Of a stretch of 64,000 nucleotides of DNA, positions 43,410 to 55,361 are shown piece after piece. The notes under the pieces were generated by a model, which was not told where the DNA came from, made no database searches, and saw only the letters and a program-made list of their open reading frames with translations. This DNA is from Calliopum simillimum (Eukaryota > Arthropoda > Insecta > Diptera > Lauxaniidae): assembly GCA_951812925.1 (NCBI GenBank), contig OX638370.1, positions 46,131,948 through 46,195,947 on the forward strand, in the 5' to 3' direction. Each line of letters begins with the position of its first letter. The stretch's first letter is position 1. The position numbers were made by a program, and so were the translations under genes.

Positions 43410-46252
43410 TAGTGCAGGCAAATTAGGTAAAAACAGGTATTCATTTCTAATTTTGTTGAACATGCACCGATTTTGATCCGACAGGGCTCATTTTGTTCGT
43501 AATGAAACTTAAAACAAAACCAACACATTAGTTTTCTCCGGCCTTTCTCCAAAATTTCTTTAGTCCCCCGTGAACCCTCAAAATCGGATAAATTCAATAA
43601 AACTGTTCTTAAATGCTTAAAAATGGAAAGTTATGCTATTCCCGGGGTTCTCTAGATTGCTGAATCCAAATATGATGTTGGAAAATGAAAAACCTCAAAA
43701 TGGCGCCCGGAAAACTGCGTACATACCCATTTTAAGCACCAAAAATGGGAAAAACCGTTACAGGGGGTTTTAGCCTAGAAGTCTTGTTACATTGAATGAA
43801 TTTATACGGTCGGTGTGGGATATTGTTTTTTATACTATAAGTAGTAAAGTTTACCAAAAATTTTTTTGTGTTTTTGATTTGTTTATTATTTAAGCAATAA
43901 CTATAAAAAGTTAATACAACACAAAATTAAAAATATTTGTAACATTTTGCAAACCATTTTTTCCAAACTAATTTGAGGTCGCTGAACACGAAAAACGCAT
44001 TTATTTTTTTTTCCTTGGGGTCGTTCTCGAGTTATTCGATAATTTATATTTTCGGGATTATGGCTTCATATCCATCAATATATTTCTATGACGCCAAGTC
44101 CGATCAATTTTATTTTTCCACGTTGACAAAGAGTGATTAATGGCGCTTCTAACAAGTATACTAATGATTATGCTTCGAACAAAATTGACTGAGTTCTAGC
44201 AGGAAAAAGTTTGAAATTTCACAATTTTTTTAAATTTTTCACATCAACTTCAAATGAAACATTTGGTTTTTGGCATATAATTTTTTTAAATACTTGTTTT
44301 TTTGGTAGTTTTATTAAATGCCGCATATAATTATAAACATTTTAAGCCTATCCCAATAAAATTTTTTAATAAATTTGTAGCCCCTTATACGATAATTGAT
44401 TACCTAACGCATTACCTGAATGTTAAAACATTTTAAACATTACATGTAATGCAATAAATAATGCAATACTTTTTCAATTACATGTAATGCAATGGGTAAT
44501 GTGAGAACATAAATTTCGAAAGTTTTTTACTCAAGATTTTTTGATTTTTAAGTCATTTTGACGTTATCATTTGTTCATATTTCAAAAGAAATAAATAGTA
44601 AAACAGATAATTTTTCAGATAATGTTTCTTCTGATGAACTTTTGGCCCAAAACAGAACCCAAAAGATTTCTGTAACGTCCTACTACATTCATTTAGTACT
44701 TATGTAACGCAAAAGTAACCCAGAAAGTACAAATAATGTTTTTAGATTACTCGATCGATTACATGTAATCGAATGTTTTGTTGGGGTAATCGATTCCGCC
44801 CAATGAAATGCGTATGCTAAAATAATACCTTTGTAATCCAGAAAGTAATCGATACAAATAATTTTTTTCGATTACTTGATCGATTACATGTAAGTGAGTG
44901 TTTTATTAGGGTAATCGATTACGCCCAATGACATGCATGTGTTAAAATAATGCCTTATGTAACCCAGAAAGTAATCGATGCAAACAATTTTCTAGATTAC
45001 TCGACCGATTACATGTAAACGAAGATTTTACTGGGATGTTGAGCAAAATCGAATGAAATTTCCAAAAGATATTAGCGTTTTAGTGCAATAGGGAAATTTC
45101 GATTTCTTTCAAAAATTAATATTTTTGATAGAATCCGCAATGTTCTTCTACAAAGAATGATCAGAAGTTACTTAAAACATCTTTAAAGTGTTCAATTAGT
45201 GTAGGGTGTCCTATCTGGAGGCTGAAAAATTGGATCTGTTGATTCAGGCCGAACATTTCGAAAATTCTCACATCTTTCTTATTGCACTAAAACCTTAATA
45301 TCTATTGGAAATTTCATTCGATTTTGCTCAACATAGGCTTAAAATGATTGCAATTAATGCGCCATTTAAAAAAAACAAGTATTTAAAAAAAATATGCTAA
45401 AAACCAAATGTTTCATTTGAAGTTGATGTGAAAAATTTCAAAAATTTGTGAAATTTCAAACTTTTTCCTGCTAGAACTCAGTCAATTTTGTTCGAAGCAT
45501 AATCATTAGTATACTTGTTAGAAGCGCCATTAATCACTCTTTGTCAACGTGGAAAAATAAAATTGATCGGACTTGGCGTCATAGAAATATATTGATGTAT
45601 ATGAAGCTATAACCTCGAAAATATAAATTAATGAATAACTCGGGAACGGCCGCATGGAAAAAAAAATAACTGGGTTTTTCGTGTTCAGCGACCTCAAATT
45701 AGTTTAGAAAAAATGGTTTGCGAAATGTTACAAATATTTTTAATTTTGAGTTGTATTAACTTTTTATAGTTATTGCTTAAATAATAAACAAATCAAAAAC
45801 ACAAAAAAATTTTTGGTAAACTTTACTACTTATAGTATCAAAAACAATATCCCACACCGACCGTATAAATTCATTCAATGTAACAAGACTTCTAGGCTAA
45901 AACCCCCTGTAACAATTTTTTCCCATTTTTGGTGCTTAAAATGGGTATGTACGCAGTTTTCCGGGCGCCATTTTGAGTTTTTTTCATTTTCCAACATCAT
46001 ATTTAGATTCAGCAATCTGGAGAACCCCGGGAATAGCATAACTTTCCATTTTTAAGCATTTTAGAACAGTTTTATTAAATTTATCCGATTTTGAGGGTTC
46101 ACGGGGGACTAAAGAAATTTTGGGGAAAGGCCGGAGAAAACTAATGTGTTGGTTTTGTTTTAAATTTTATTACGAACAAAATGAGCCCTGTTGGATCAAA
46201 ATCGGTGCATGTTCAACAAAATTAGAAATGAATACCTAATTTGCCTGCACTA
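43410..46252. mobile_element. foldback element 1, arms of about 0.95 kb
   Basis: 43410-44360 is matched by the inverse of 45325-46252. Outer ends are TAGTGCAGGCAAATTAGGTA and its complement; the next three bases outside are ATA on both sides. The arms are very similar (examples: TGCTATTCCCGGGGTTCTC, GGTCGGTGTGGGATATTG, ACAAAATTGACTGAGTTCTA). The loop holds a 125-bp tandem array. No transposase is seen on either strand, and the short frames in the arms are mirrored and not genes. Confidence 0.85.
44662..45036. repeat. 125-bp tandem array with AATCGATTAC palindromes (about 3 copies)
   Basis: Unit landmarks GGGTAATCGATT at 44787 and 44912 and the equivalent GGGATGTTG at 45037 give a period of 125. 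Each unit contains AACCCAGAAAGTA(ATCGAT), TAGATTACTCGATCGATTAC and ATGTAA. Unit 1 is more diverged. The array lies in the loop of foldback element 1. Confidence 0.8.
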
Positions 46253-46625
46253 ATATTCTTATCTATCTAAAGAAAATTTTTCATTATTTTAATTAAATAC
46301 TTATAGTACAGTCATTTGGTAGTTTTACCTGGAAAGTTTTGCGGGATTTTTGCAAATGAGTTATTTTATAGATTTCGATGTGCTTTTTCAGAATTTCAAC
46401 TTTGCTACCTTGAATCGTGTTCGCTTGCGCCGCCATATTGGAAAAATGGCATCCAAAATCAGTTTTTTACAAATATCTCTTTAACGGATACATTTGGAGA
46501 AAAATATTGTGTGGCAATATTGTAGCTTATAAAATTTTCTATAAAAATTGCATTTCAATTATTTTCGTACGATTTATAACCAAGGAGATATCTTTATTTA
46601 AAATTTGAAAAAAATTAGTAAATTG

Positions 46626-47297
46626 TAGTGATGGGAACTATCGAATGATTTCGACTATCGATAGATAGTAACTGAATGAATTTGACTATCGAATGATTTT
46701 TTTCGTTCATTAACGATTGTACTGAACGAAATTTTCTGGCGAATTCCCCCATTTAGAATTTATATCATTCACTAAAATGAGGTACTAAGGATTTATTTAT
46801 TTAGTATAAAATGTATAGCCGAAAACTAAAGAAAATATGAATTATTTTATTCAAAATTTACTAAATTCACTTAGATAACAGATCATTTATTAAATATATT
46901 TAATACATTGAATGCAACTTTTTACTGAAAAAAACAGTAAGTAACTAAAACAAATACATTTTTCTTAAAAAGTTGAAAACAACTAAAGTAAACTATTGAA
47001 AGCCAAGATTGCTGTTTAAAAAAATAATTTGATCAACTTTTGATCTTGTAGCCCATTTCTTCTGTCGTTAATGATTTAGCCAGTCTTGGAGAAAGCTCTG
47101 GAAAAGCCATAGGGTGAAAAAAAAACCAATTCAATCGTTTTCGTTCATTAACTTATTCATTGCTTAAAACAAAAGAATTCAATCATTTTCATTACTAAAA
47201 ATCGTTCATGAATGATTTTTTCAAAACAATCGAATGAATGAATTTTTTCAAACTATCGAATAACACGATAGTTTTTATTCGATAGTTCCCATCACTA
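46626..47297. mobile_element. hAT-type element in the arm of foldback element 2
   Basis: The ends are TAGTGATGGGAACTATCGA and TCGATAGTTCCCATCACTA, flanked by a perfect 8-bp duplication, GTAAATTG (46618-46625, 47298-47305). The length is 672 bp. ATCGAATGA / TCATTCGAT words are repeated near both ends. No coding sequence. Removing it restores the match with the right arm at 50610. Confidence 0.92.
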
Positions 47298-47436
47298 GTA
47301 AATTGTGTTATGTGTTGAGATTAAAATTACGATAACTCATGATTAAAGTAAAAATATTTATGTATAGGGGATTACTTGCACTAGAAGCTGCATATGGTTT
47401 TTTTTTTCGTATGACCTATAGTTAAGGAGATATTTT

Positions 47437-47870
47437 TTGAATAAACCAGGGGGTTACTCTGTAATTCGAAAGCGAATGCAAACATCTTCGCATTCGAGCA
47501 AGTGCTACTTTGTAATTCGAAAATCGCATATTTCAATTATCGCATTAACATTTTGCCCTTTTTCCCTTTTCGGATTTTCTAAACTCTCTAATGCGAATGC
47601 GAGTGTCAAAACCGTTCGAATTTCGGATATTTCATGCGACAGCTAACAAGCAAACGCAAGCAATGCGAATAGACTGAAATATAAGATTTGGTCTTTGACT
47701 AATTTTTTTATGTAATTGATATGATTTGTTTTAATGCTTTTCAACTTAATCTTATCAACTAAAGGTCCCAAAATAAGTTTTCGGGAATAGGTCCCCTCTA
47801 GAGAAATTCTACCATTTCATTAAATAAGAACCCAGGATGTTTAAATGAAAACATTATTTACTTATATGTA
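47437..47870. other. non-coding insert in foldback element 2
   Basis: This part has no match in the opposite arm. It is rich in GCGAATGCGA / TTCGAA words (47450-47670), a weak short-repeat structure. Its origin is unknown. Confidence 0.4.
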
Positions 47871-47873
47871 CAT

Positions 47874-48033
47874 ATCGTCACCTGAAATACAAATTGCAAA
47901 TTCAAAGGCGTGCAATACTTTCCAAAACTGGCCTTAAAATCTAATATAAGTATTTGAAGTCTTAAGACGTTTTTTGCACGCCTTTGAAAAAATTCAAAAC
48001 GATGTTACGCCTTTTTGCATTTCAGGTGACGAT
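47874..48033. mobile_element. 160-bp hairpin MITE
   Basis: ATCGTCACCTGAAAT and TTTCAGGTGACGAT close the hairpin. CAAAGGCGTGCAA and TTGCACGCCTTTG form the inner stem. The reading frame at 47974-48480 starts within it and is not taken as a gene. Confidence 0.75.
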
Positions 48034-48913
48034 ACATACTTAGAAGCGATTTATTTTTTGCATATTTTCGACAGAAGACTCAATCATATTGGAAAGGGAT
48101 TCTTCCTTCTAAATCTTGCAAAGTTGCGGGTGTTGTTAAAAACTACGTGGAGTATCGTCATGGAAATAAAATCTGGAAAGAAAGAACGATTTTTTACACA
48201 AATCAAAAAAGAATGTAAACCTTTTGTGAAGATACCATATTGGCCATGTAGGACCTATGTTTGGAGGCCACACATAAGCGTTCTCCACCAAAAGGTACAA
48301 AAGTTTCTCCTTTTAAATACACTGTCAGGACTCAAGATGCGCACTGGGGGAAACCCAGATTTTCAAACAATATTAGTTGATCCTACTATTAGACGGAGAG
48401 CCAGCGCTTGGCTGACCCTCCTCATAGTATCAAATTTTTGTGAGTGTTCTTCCAATAATAGGTATGAACTTCTGTTCTAGTGAATTCCTGAGAGGTGGTG
48501 CCTACTTAAGATATCGTGCGCAAAAGTTCGAGAAAAACAGTTTTTTGCAAATATCTCGCTAACGGTTATATCTACAAAAAAATTAACTTCCACAATTTTG
48601 TAGCTCATTAAATTTCATATCGAAAAGTGATGCAAAATACTTTCTTACGACCTATAGTTTAGGAGATATGGTCCAGTGAAATTGGACTTTCCAACCCAAC
48701 ATATAAAATCCAAATTTTTTTTTCTTCTGGTCGGCCTATTTTTTAGTTTCAAATTATGCACCAAAAACGAGACCAATTTCATTGTCGTACAAAAAGTTAT
48801 TCAAGCACAAAGGTCGAGAAAATTAGTATCTCGCTAACGCTTATTTCTACAAAAAATGGTGCACTACAAGTGTTCATAGTAATATGAATGTTCATTTTCA
48901 AAGTACTCTAACT

Positions 48914-49440
48914 ACGCCTACGTCATAAAATCATGGCTGAATTTTTTTGTGGGTATTCTTCCAATAGTGGGTACTGACTTTTGTTTTAGTTAAATCGTGA
49001 GAGGTGGTGCCTTCGCGAAATATCGGGTGCAAAAGGTAGAGAAAATCAGTTTTTTGAAAATTGATTTTGAAATTACTATAACTTTGTCTACGTCATGGTA
49101 TTATGGCTTCATTTTTTTGTGGGTATTCTTCCAATAGTGGGTACTGACTTTTGTTTCAGTCAAATCGTGAGAAGTGGTGCCTTACTGAGATATCGGGAGC
49201 AAAAGTTGAGAAAATCAGTTTTTTGAAAATTGATTTTGAAATTACTATAACTATGCCTACGTCATGGTATCATGGCTGCATTTTTTTGTGGGTATTTTTC
49301 CAATAGTGGGTACTAACTTTTGTTTTAGTCAAACCATGAGCGGTGGTGCCTTCGTGAGATATCGGGTGCGAAAGGTAGAGAAAATCAGTTTTTTGAAAGT
49401 TGATTTTCAAATTACTATAACTATGCTCGATATCTCGCGA
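48914..49440. repeat. tandem array of about 170 bp (3 units) at the palindrome centre
   Basis: Unit landmarks TACGTCAT...ATGGCT.CATTTTTTTGTGGGTAT start near 48914, 49086 and 49255. Each unit carries CCAATAGTGGGTACTGACTT and GTGGTGCCTTC...GATATCGGG. The inverted partner begins at 49430. Confidence 0.8.
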
Positions 49441-50942
49441 AGGCACCACCTCTCACGGTTTGACTAAAACAAAAGTTGGTACCCACTATTGGAAAAATAC
49501 CCACAAAAAAATTCAACCATGATACTATGACGTAGGCGTAGTTATAATACTTTGAAAATCAATACTCATATTACTATGTACACTTGTATGCGGAAAATAC
49601 CTTAAAATAGGATATCTCCTAAACTGTGGATCGTACGAAAACAACTTGCACCACTTTTTGATATGAAATTTTTTGAGCTACAAAATTGTAGAGCACTATT
49701 TTTTTGTAGAAATAAGCGTAGTCGAGATACTAATTTTCTCGACCTTTATGCCTGAATAACTTTTTGAACGACAGTGAAATTGGTCTCAAATTTTCTTGCA
49801 TACTTTGAAACTATAAAATAGACCGACTAAAGGAAAAAAAATTATGGATTTTATATGTTGGATCGGAAGGTCCAATTTTACTGGACCATATTTCCTAAAC
49901 TATAGGCCGTACGAAAACAATTTGCATCACTTTTCGATATGAAATGTAATGAGCTACAAAACTGTGGAAGTTAATTTTTTTGTAGATATAACCGTTAGCG
50001 AGAAATTTGCAAAAAACTGTTTTTCTCGACCTTTTGCGCCCGATATCTCAAGTAGGCACCACCTCTCAGGAATTTACTAGATCGGAAGTTCATACCTACT
50101 ATTGGAAGAACACTCACAAAAAAATTCAGCTTTGATACTATGAGGAGGGTCAGCCAAGCGCTGGCTCTTAGTCCATATAGAACTTAATCGAAATTTAAAT
50201 TGAATTTTACAATGTTCAGTTTTGAATGATTTTCAAGTCGCGATATCTATGCGCAGTACAATGTTCAGTTTTGAATGATTTTCAATTCGCGATATCTCAT
50301 GAAGGGTAAGTCTGACGAAAAAACACTTCGAAGAGATCCTTATAGGAAATTATATGTTCTACAAAACGCAGGAACAATTTTTTTTCTAGGACGAACCGTT
50401 TTGGAGCTATTTTGAAAAAACGTTTTTTTCTAAATTTTGGGTTTATTCAAAAATATCTCCTTAACTACAGGTCATACGGAAAAAAAACTATATGTAGCTT
50501 CTAGTGCAAGTTATCCCCTAAAAATAAATATTTTTACTTTAATCGTGTGACTCACCGTTCATGAGTCATCGTAATTTTAAATTTACTCATAAGCGCCATG
50601 CACAATTTACTAATTTTTTTCAAATTTTGATTAAGGATATCTAATGAGTTATAAGTCGTACGAAAATAATTACAAGGTCATTTTTATATGAAATTTTATA
50701 AGCTGCAATATTGCCATCCAATATTTTTCTCCAAATGTATCCGTTAAAGAGATATTTGTAAAAAACTAATTTTGGATGTCATTTTTCCAATATGGCGGCG
50801 CAAGCGAACACAACTCGAGGTAGCAAAATTGAAATTCTGAAAGAGCACATCGAAATCTATAAAATAACCCATTTGCAAAAATCCCGCAAAACTTTCCAGG
50901 TAACATCATTTTATTCACCCAAATGATTGTACTATTAATAAA

Positions 50943-53327
50943 TACTAGTATCGCCGGTGGCCAAAATTTGGCCTTTTACTTTGAGATAGATACACTTCTT
51001 CCGAGTACCGTTTGGTAAAAAACAAAGCCAGAACATTGAGTATTCATTAGTCGTAGCAACATTTTTTATATGCAGCAGGCTCAGTATATCTTAAAACCGA
51101 ATAACATAAAAATTGGTGTAGTGCTTGTGCCAAAAAATATCGGAAAACATTCAAAATATCGAAAAGATCTCAAAAGTATCGACAAACATCGGTATGTATA
51201 TCAGTAAAAGTCCAAAAGTATCGAGCAACATCCAAAATATCGGTAAAAGTCCAAAAGCATCGAGAAACATCCAAAATATCGAGAAGTATCGAGAAACATC
51301 CAAAATATCGATAAAAGTCTTAAAGTATCGAGAAACATCCAAAATATCGATAAAAATCCAAAAGTATCGAGAAACATCTAAAATATCGGTAAAAGTCCAA
51401 AAGTATCGGAAAACATCCAAAGTATTGGTAAAAGTCCAAAAGCATCGAGAAACATCCAAAATATCAGTAAAAGTCCAAAAGTATCGAGAAACATCCCAAA
51501 GATCGATAAAAGTCCAAAAGTATCGAGAAATATCCAAAATATCGGTATAAGTCCAATAGTATCGAGAAACAACCAAAGTATCGATAAAAGTCCAAAAGTA
51601 TCGAGAAACATCCGAAATATCGATAAAAGTTCAAAGGTATCGAAAAACATCCAAAATATCGATAAAAGTGCAAGAGTATAGAGAAACATCCAAAACATCG
51701 ATAAAAGTCTAAAAGTATCGAGAAACATCCAAAATATTGGTAAAAGTCCAAAAGTATCGAGAAACATCCAAAATATCGATAAAAGTCCAAAAGCATCGAG
51801 AAACATCCAAAATAATGATAAAAGTCCAAAAGTATCGAGAAACATCCAAAATATCGGTAAGAGTCCAGAAGTATCGAAAAACATCCAAAATATCGGTAAA
51901 AGTCCAAAAGTATCGAGAAACATCCAAAATATCGGAAAAAGTCCAAAAGTATCGAAAACATCCAAAATATCGGTAAAAGTCCAAAAGTATCGAGAAACAT
52001 CTAACATATCGGAAAAAGTTCAAAAGTATCGAAAAACATCTAAAATATCGGTAAAAGTCCAAAAGTATCGAGAAACATCCAAAGTATCGATAAAAGTCCC
52101 AAAGTATCGAAAAATATCCAAAATATCGGTTAAAGTACAAAAGTATCGAAAATCATCCAAAATATCGCGAAGTATCGAAAAACATCCAAAATATCGGTTA
52201 AAGTCCAAAAGCATCGAGAAACATCCAAAATATGGGTAAAAGTCCAAAAGTATCGAGAAACATCCAAAATATCGATAAAAGTCCAAAAGTATCGAGAAAC
52301 ATCTAAAATATCGGTAAAAGTCCAAGAGCATCGAGAAGCATCCAAAATATCGAGAAGTATCAAGAAACATCCAAAACATCGGTAAAAGTCCAAAAGTATC
52401 GAAAAACGTCCAAAATATCGGTAAAAGTCCAAAAGCATCGAGAAACATCCAAAATATCGGTAAAAGTTCAGAAGTATCGAGAAACATCCAAAATATCGAT
52501 AAAAGTCTAGAAATATCGAGAAACATTCAAAATATCGGTAATAGTCCAAAAATATCGAGAAACATCCAAAATATCGGTAAAAGTCCAAAAGTATCGAGAA
52601 ACATCCAAAATATCGGAAAAAGTACAAAAGTATCGAGAAACATCCAAAATATCGGTAAAAGTCCAAAAGTATCGAGAAACATCCAACATATCGGTAAAAG
52701 TCCAAAAGTATCGAAAAACATCCAAAATATCGGTAAAAGTCCAAAAGCATCGAGAAACATCCAAAATATCGGTAAAAGTCCAAAAGTATCGAGAAACATC
52801 CAAAATATCGATAAAAGTCCCAAAGTATCAAAAAATATCCAAAATATCGGTAAAAGTACAAAAGTATCGAAAATCATCCAAAATATCGGTAAAAGTCCAG
52901 AAGTATCGAGAAACATCCAAAATATCGATAAAAGTCCAAAAGTATCGAAAAACATCCATTATATCGATAAAAGTCCAGAAGTATCGAGAAACATCCAAAA
53001 TATCGATAAAAGTCTAGAAGTATCGAGAAACATCCAAAATATCAGAACGTCGACAGAGCGCAACGAAACAGGTTTCGTGCAAGCAAGGGAAAAACAACAA
53101 CAAAATTTCTCTCACTCCACTGTGTCATTCACTTTCTTAAGAACACAGCATAACATTGTGCATGCTGTTTTTGTTGTAATTATATGGGAACTTATGAGGA
53201 TAATTTTTGGATTCGTGGATTCTACACCACAATACCTTTCATATAAAAAAAAAATATCGAAAATCGGTTAAATGGTTAGCTCGCAAAAGGGAGGCAAAAA
53301 AAACTGTTCACGTATTAATATATAGAT
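50943..53327. mobile_element. minisatellite-bearing element, copy 1
   Basis: Copies 1 and 2 (53964-55361) share a left flank from TACTAGTATCGCCGGTGGCC (with a GGCCAAAATTTGGCC hairpin), a 39-bp tandem core, and a right flank that includes GCAACGAAAC, AACAACAACA and AAATCGGTTAAATGGTTAGC and ends TATATAGAT. Flank-core-flank units with a private tandem array recall DINE-1/Helentron-type non-autonomous elements, but terminal hallmarks are not certain. No protein is encoded. Confidence 0.7.
51125..53045. repeat. 39-bp minisatellite (about 49 units)
   Basis: The unit is ATCGGTAAAAGTCCAAAAGT followed by ATCGAGAAACATCCAAAAT. Because 39 is a multiple of three and the unit lacks stops in several frames, it creates long artefactual open frames on both strands (for example VQKYRETSKIS on + and FYRYFGCFSILLD on -). 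Unit variants differ by single bases. Occasional short units such as the ones near 51282, 51952 and 52170 mark deletions. Confidence 0.95.
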
Positions 53328-53963
53328 ATTTTTTGAAACTTATTAAAAATTTTTAAATTTTTTTACATGCATTTGTTTAAAATTATTTAAAAAAATTTCT
53401 ATTTGAGAATTTTATGGCTAAAAGCATTAACCTTTGTCTTTGAAATCCTTTTCCGATCTGTCAAGAAACAAGAAAGTTATAGCCGTTTTGTAATCCAAAG
53501 TTATTGGGAAATCGAAAAAAAGGAGTCTTTCTAAGTGTCGGCCAATTTTTAGGCTGGAAAAAGGTTTAACCCTTTCCGGACCGCTTCTGAACCACTGGAA
53601 AGCTTATAGTTTTTTTTTTTTGCAGATTCGTGCTTACCGATATAACATTTCTATTCAAATTTGTTTTGAAAAATTAATTTTTTTAGTTCCAAGTATGAAA
53701 AAATTATGGGACACATATTTCCCATTGATCCTTAAAAGTAAAAAATAGGCGGAATTTTTTCTTGTTTTTCTTGGGTGGCGCGGGGGGTATGCACAATTTT
53801 CCGGCGCTATTCTGAATTTTTCCTCAGTCACATTATTTCCCATTTCTAAGTACTTATTTCATTAGAATTTGTAGGTTTTTGGGGCCCTCATTAGGGATAA
53901 TAATTACCAAATATATTTTTGAATCTAGAGACCTTTATTATTTTTTACTTAGACCTTTATTAT
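53328..53963. other. spacer between the two minisatellite elements
   Basis: AT-rich. 53670-53900 has CCTTAAAAGT, GGCGCGGGG and CCCTCATTAGGG words and no gene. TTATTATTTTTTACTTAGAC is partly duplicated beside the second element's left edge. Confidence 0.4.
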
Positions 53964-55361
53964 TACTAGTATCGCCGGTGGCCAAATTTTTGGCTTTAAC
54001 TTAAAAATAGATACACTTTTTCCGAGTACCGTTTGGTAAAAAAGAAAGACAGAACATTGAGTATTCATTAATAGTAGTAACCTTTTTTGGATGCAGCAGG
54101 CTCAGTGTATCTCCAAACCGAATAACATAAAAATTGGTGTAGTGCTTGTGCCGAAAAATATCGAAAAACATCTTATATATCGAAAAGAGCTCAAAAGTAT
54201 CGAAAAACATTCAAAATATTGGTTAAAGTCCAAAAGTATCGAAAAAGTATCCAAAATATCGAAAAGAGCCCAAAAGTATCGAAAAACATCCGAAATATCG
54301 ATAAAAGTCCAAAAGTATCAAAAAACATCCAAAATATCGATAAAAGTCTAAAAGTATCGAAAAACTCCAAAATATCGGTAAAAGTCCAAAAGTATCGAAG
54401 AACTTCCAAAATATCGGTAGAGGTCCAAAAGTATCGAAAAACATCCAAAATATCGATAAAAGTCCAAAAGTATCGAGAAAGTATCCAAAATATCGAAAAG
54501 AGCCCAAAATTATCGAAGAACTTCCAAAATGTCGATAAAAGTCCAAAAGTATTGAAAAACATCCGAAATGTCGGCAAAAGTCCAAAAGTATCGAGAAACA
54601 TCCAAAATATCGATAAAAGTCCAAAAGTATCGAAAAACATCCAAAATAAAGGTAAAAGTACAAAAGTGTCGAAAAACATCCAAAATAAAGGTAAAAGTCC
54701 AAAAGTATCGAGAAACATCCAAAATATCCATAAAAGTCCAAGAGTATCGAGAAACATCCAAAATATCGGTAAAAGTCCAAAAGTATCGAAAAACATCCAA
54801 AATATCGGTAAAAGTCCAAAAGTATCGAAAACATCCAAAATAACTGTAAAAGTCAAAAAGTATCAGAAATCATCCAAAATATCCATAAAAGTCCAAAATT
54901 ATCGAAAAACATCCAAAATATCGGTAAAAGTCCAAAAGTATCGCAAAACATCCAAAATAAAGGTAAAAGTCCAAAAGTATCGAGAAACATCCAAAATATC
55001 GGTAAAAGTCCAAAATATCGAAAAACATCCAAAATATCGATGCATACCTTGGACAGAGTGCAACGAAACGGGTTTTTGCAAGCAAGAGAAAAACAACAAC
55101 AACAAAATCTCTCCCACTCCACTGTCCCATTCACTTTCTCAACAACACAGCATAACACTGTGGGTGCTGTTGTTGTTGTAATTATATGGGAAACTTTGAT
55201 CCTGTTTTTAAATGCCTCGATGGCAATTTATGAGGATAATTTTTGGATTCGTGGATTCTACACCACAGTACCTATCATATGAAAAAAAATATCGAAAATC
55301 GGTTAAATGGTTAGCTCGCAAAAGGGGCGCAAAAAAGCTGTTCACGTATTTATATATAGAT
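53964..55361. mobile_element. minisatellite-bearing element, copy 2
   Basis: Same left and right flanks as 50943-53327 with a shorter core. In the right flank a 40-base segment (CTTTGATCCTGTTTTTAAAT, then GCCTCGATGGCAATT) is present here and absent from copy 1. Copy 1 thus has a deletion or this copy an insertion. Confidence 0.7.
54150..55045. repeat. 39-bp minisatellite, second array (about 23 units)
   Basis: Same unit as 51125-53045 with more A-rich variants, including AATAAAGGTAAAAGT and TATCCATAAAAG. The 320-residue plus-strand frame and the 221-residue minus-strand frame are by-products of the 39-bp period. Confidence 0.93.

Larger units (their letters stand above)
46304..50934. mobile_element. 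foldback element 2, arms broken by later insertions
   Basis: 46304-46617 plus 47306-47436 is inverted at 50453-50934. 48400-49430 is inverted at 49440-50165. The outer ends are TAGTACAGTCATTTGG and CCAAATGATTGTACTA, with TTA on both sides (46301-46303, 50935-50937). The left arm is split by a hAT element (46626-47297) and by 47440-48390. ATATCTCGCTAACGG-type words recur through both arms. The arms carry many short mirrored frames but no transposase. Confidence 0.8.

Noticed and set aside
47974..48480. 168-codon plus-strand frame
   Set aside because: It starts inside a hairpin MITE and runs into an arm of foldback element 2; no known domain, no splice signals, and the arm half is mirrored at 50100-50165.
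51125..53045. CRISPR-like regular repeat
   Set aside because: Units are contiguous with no unique spacers, and the context is a eukaryotic genome.
51125..55045. Many long open frames (up to 320 residues) in the 51-55 kb region on both strands
   Set aside because: They are translations of a 39-bp tandem repeat with no stop in several frames; the same array reads open in sense and antisense, and the composition is monotonous.
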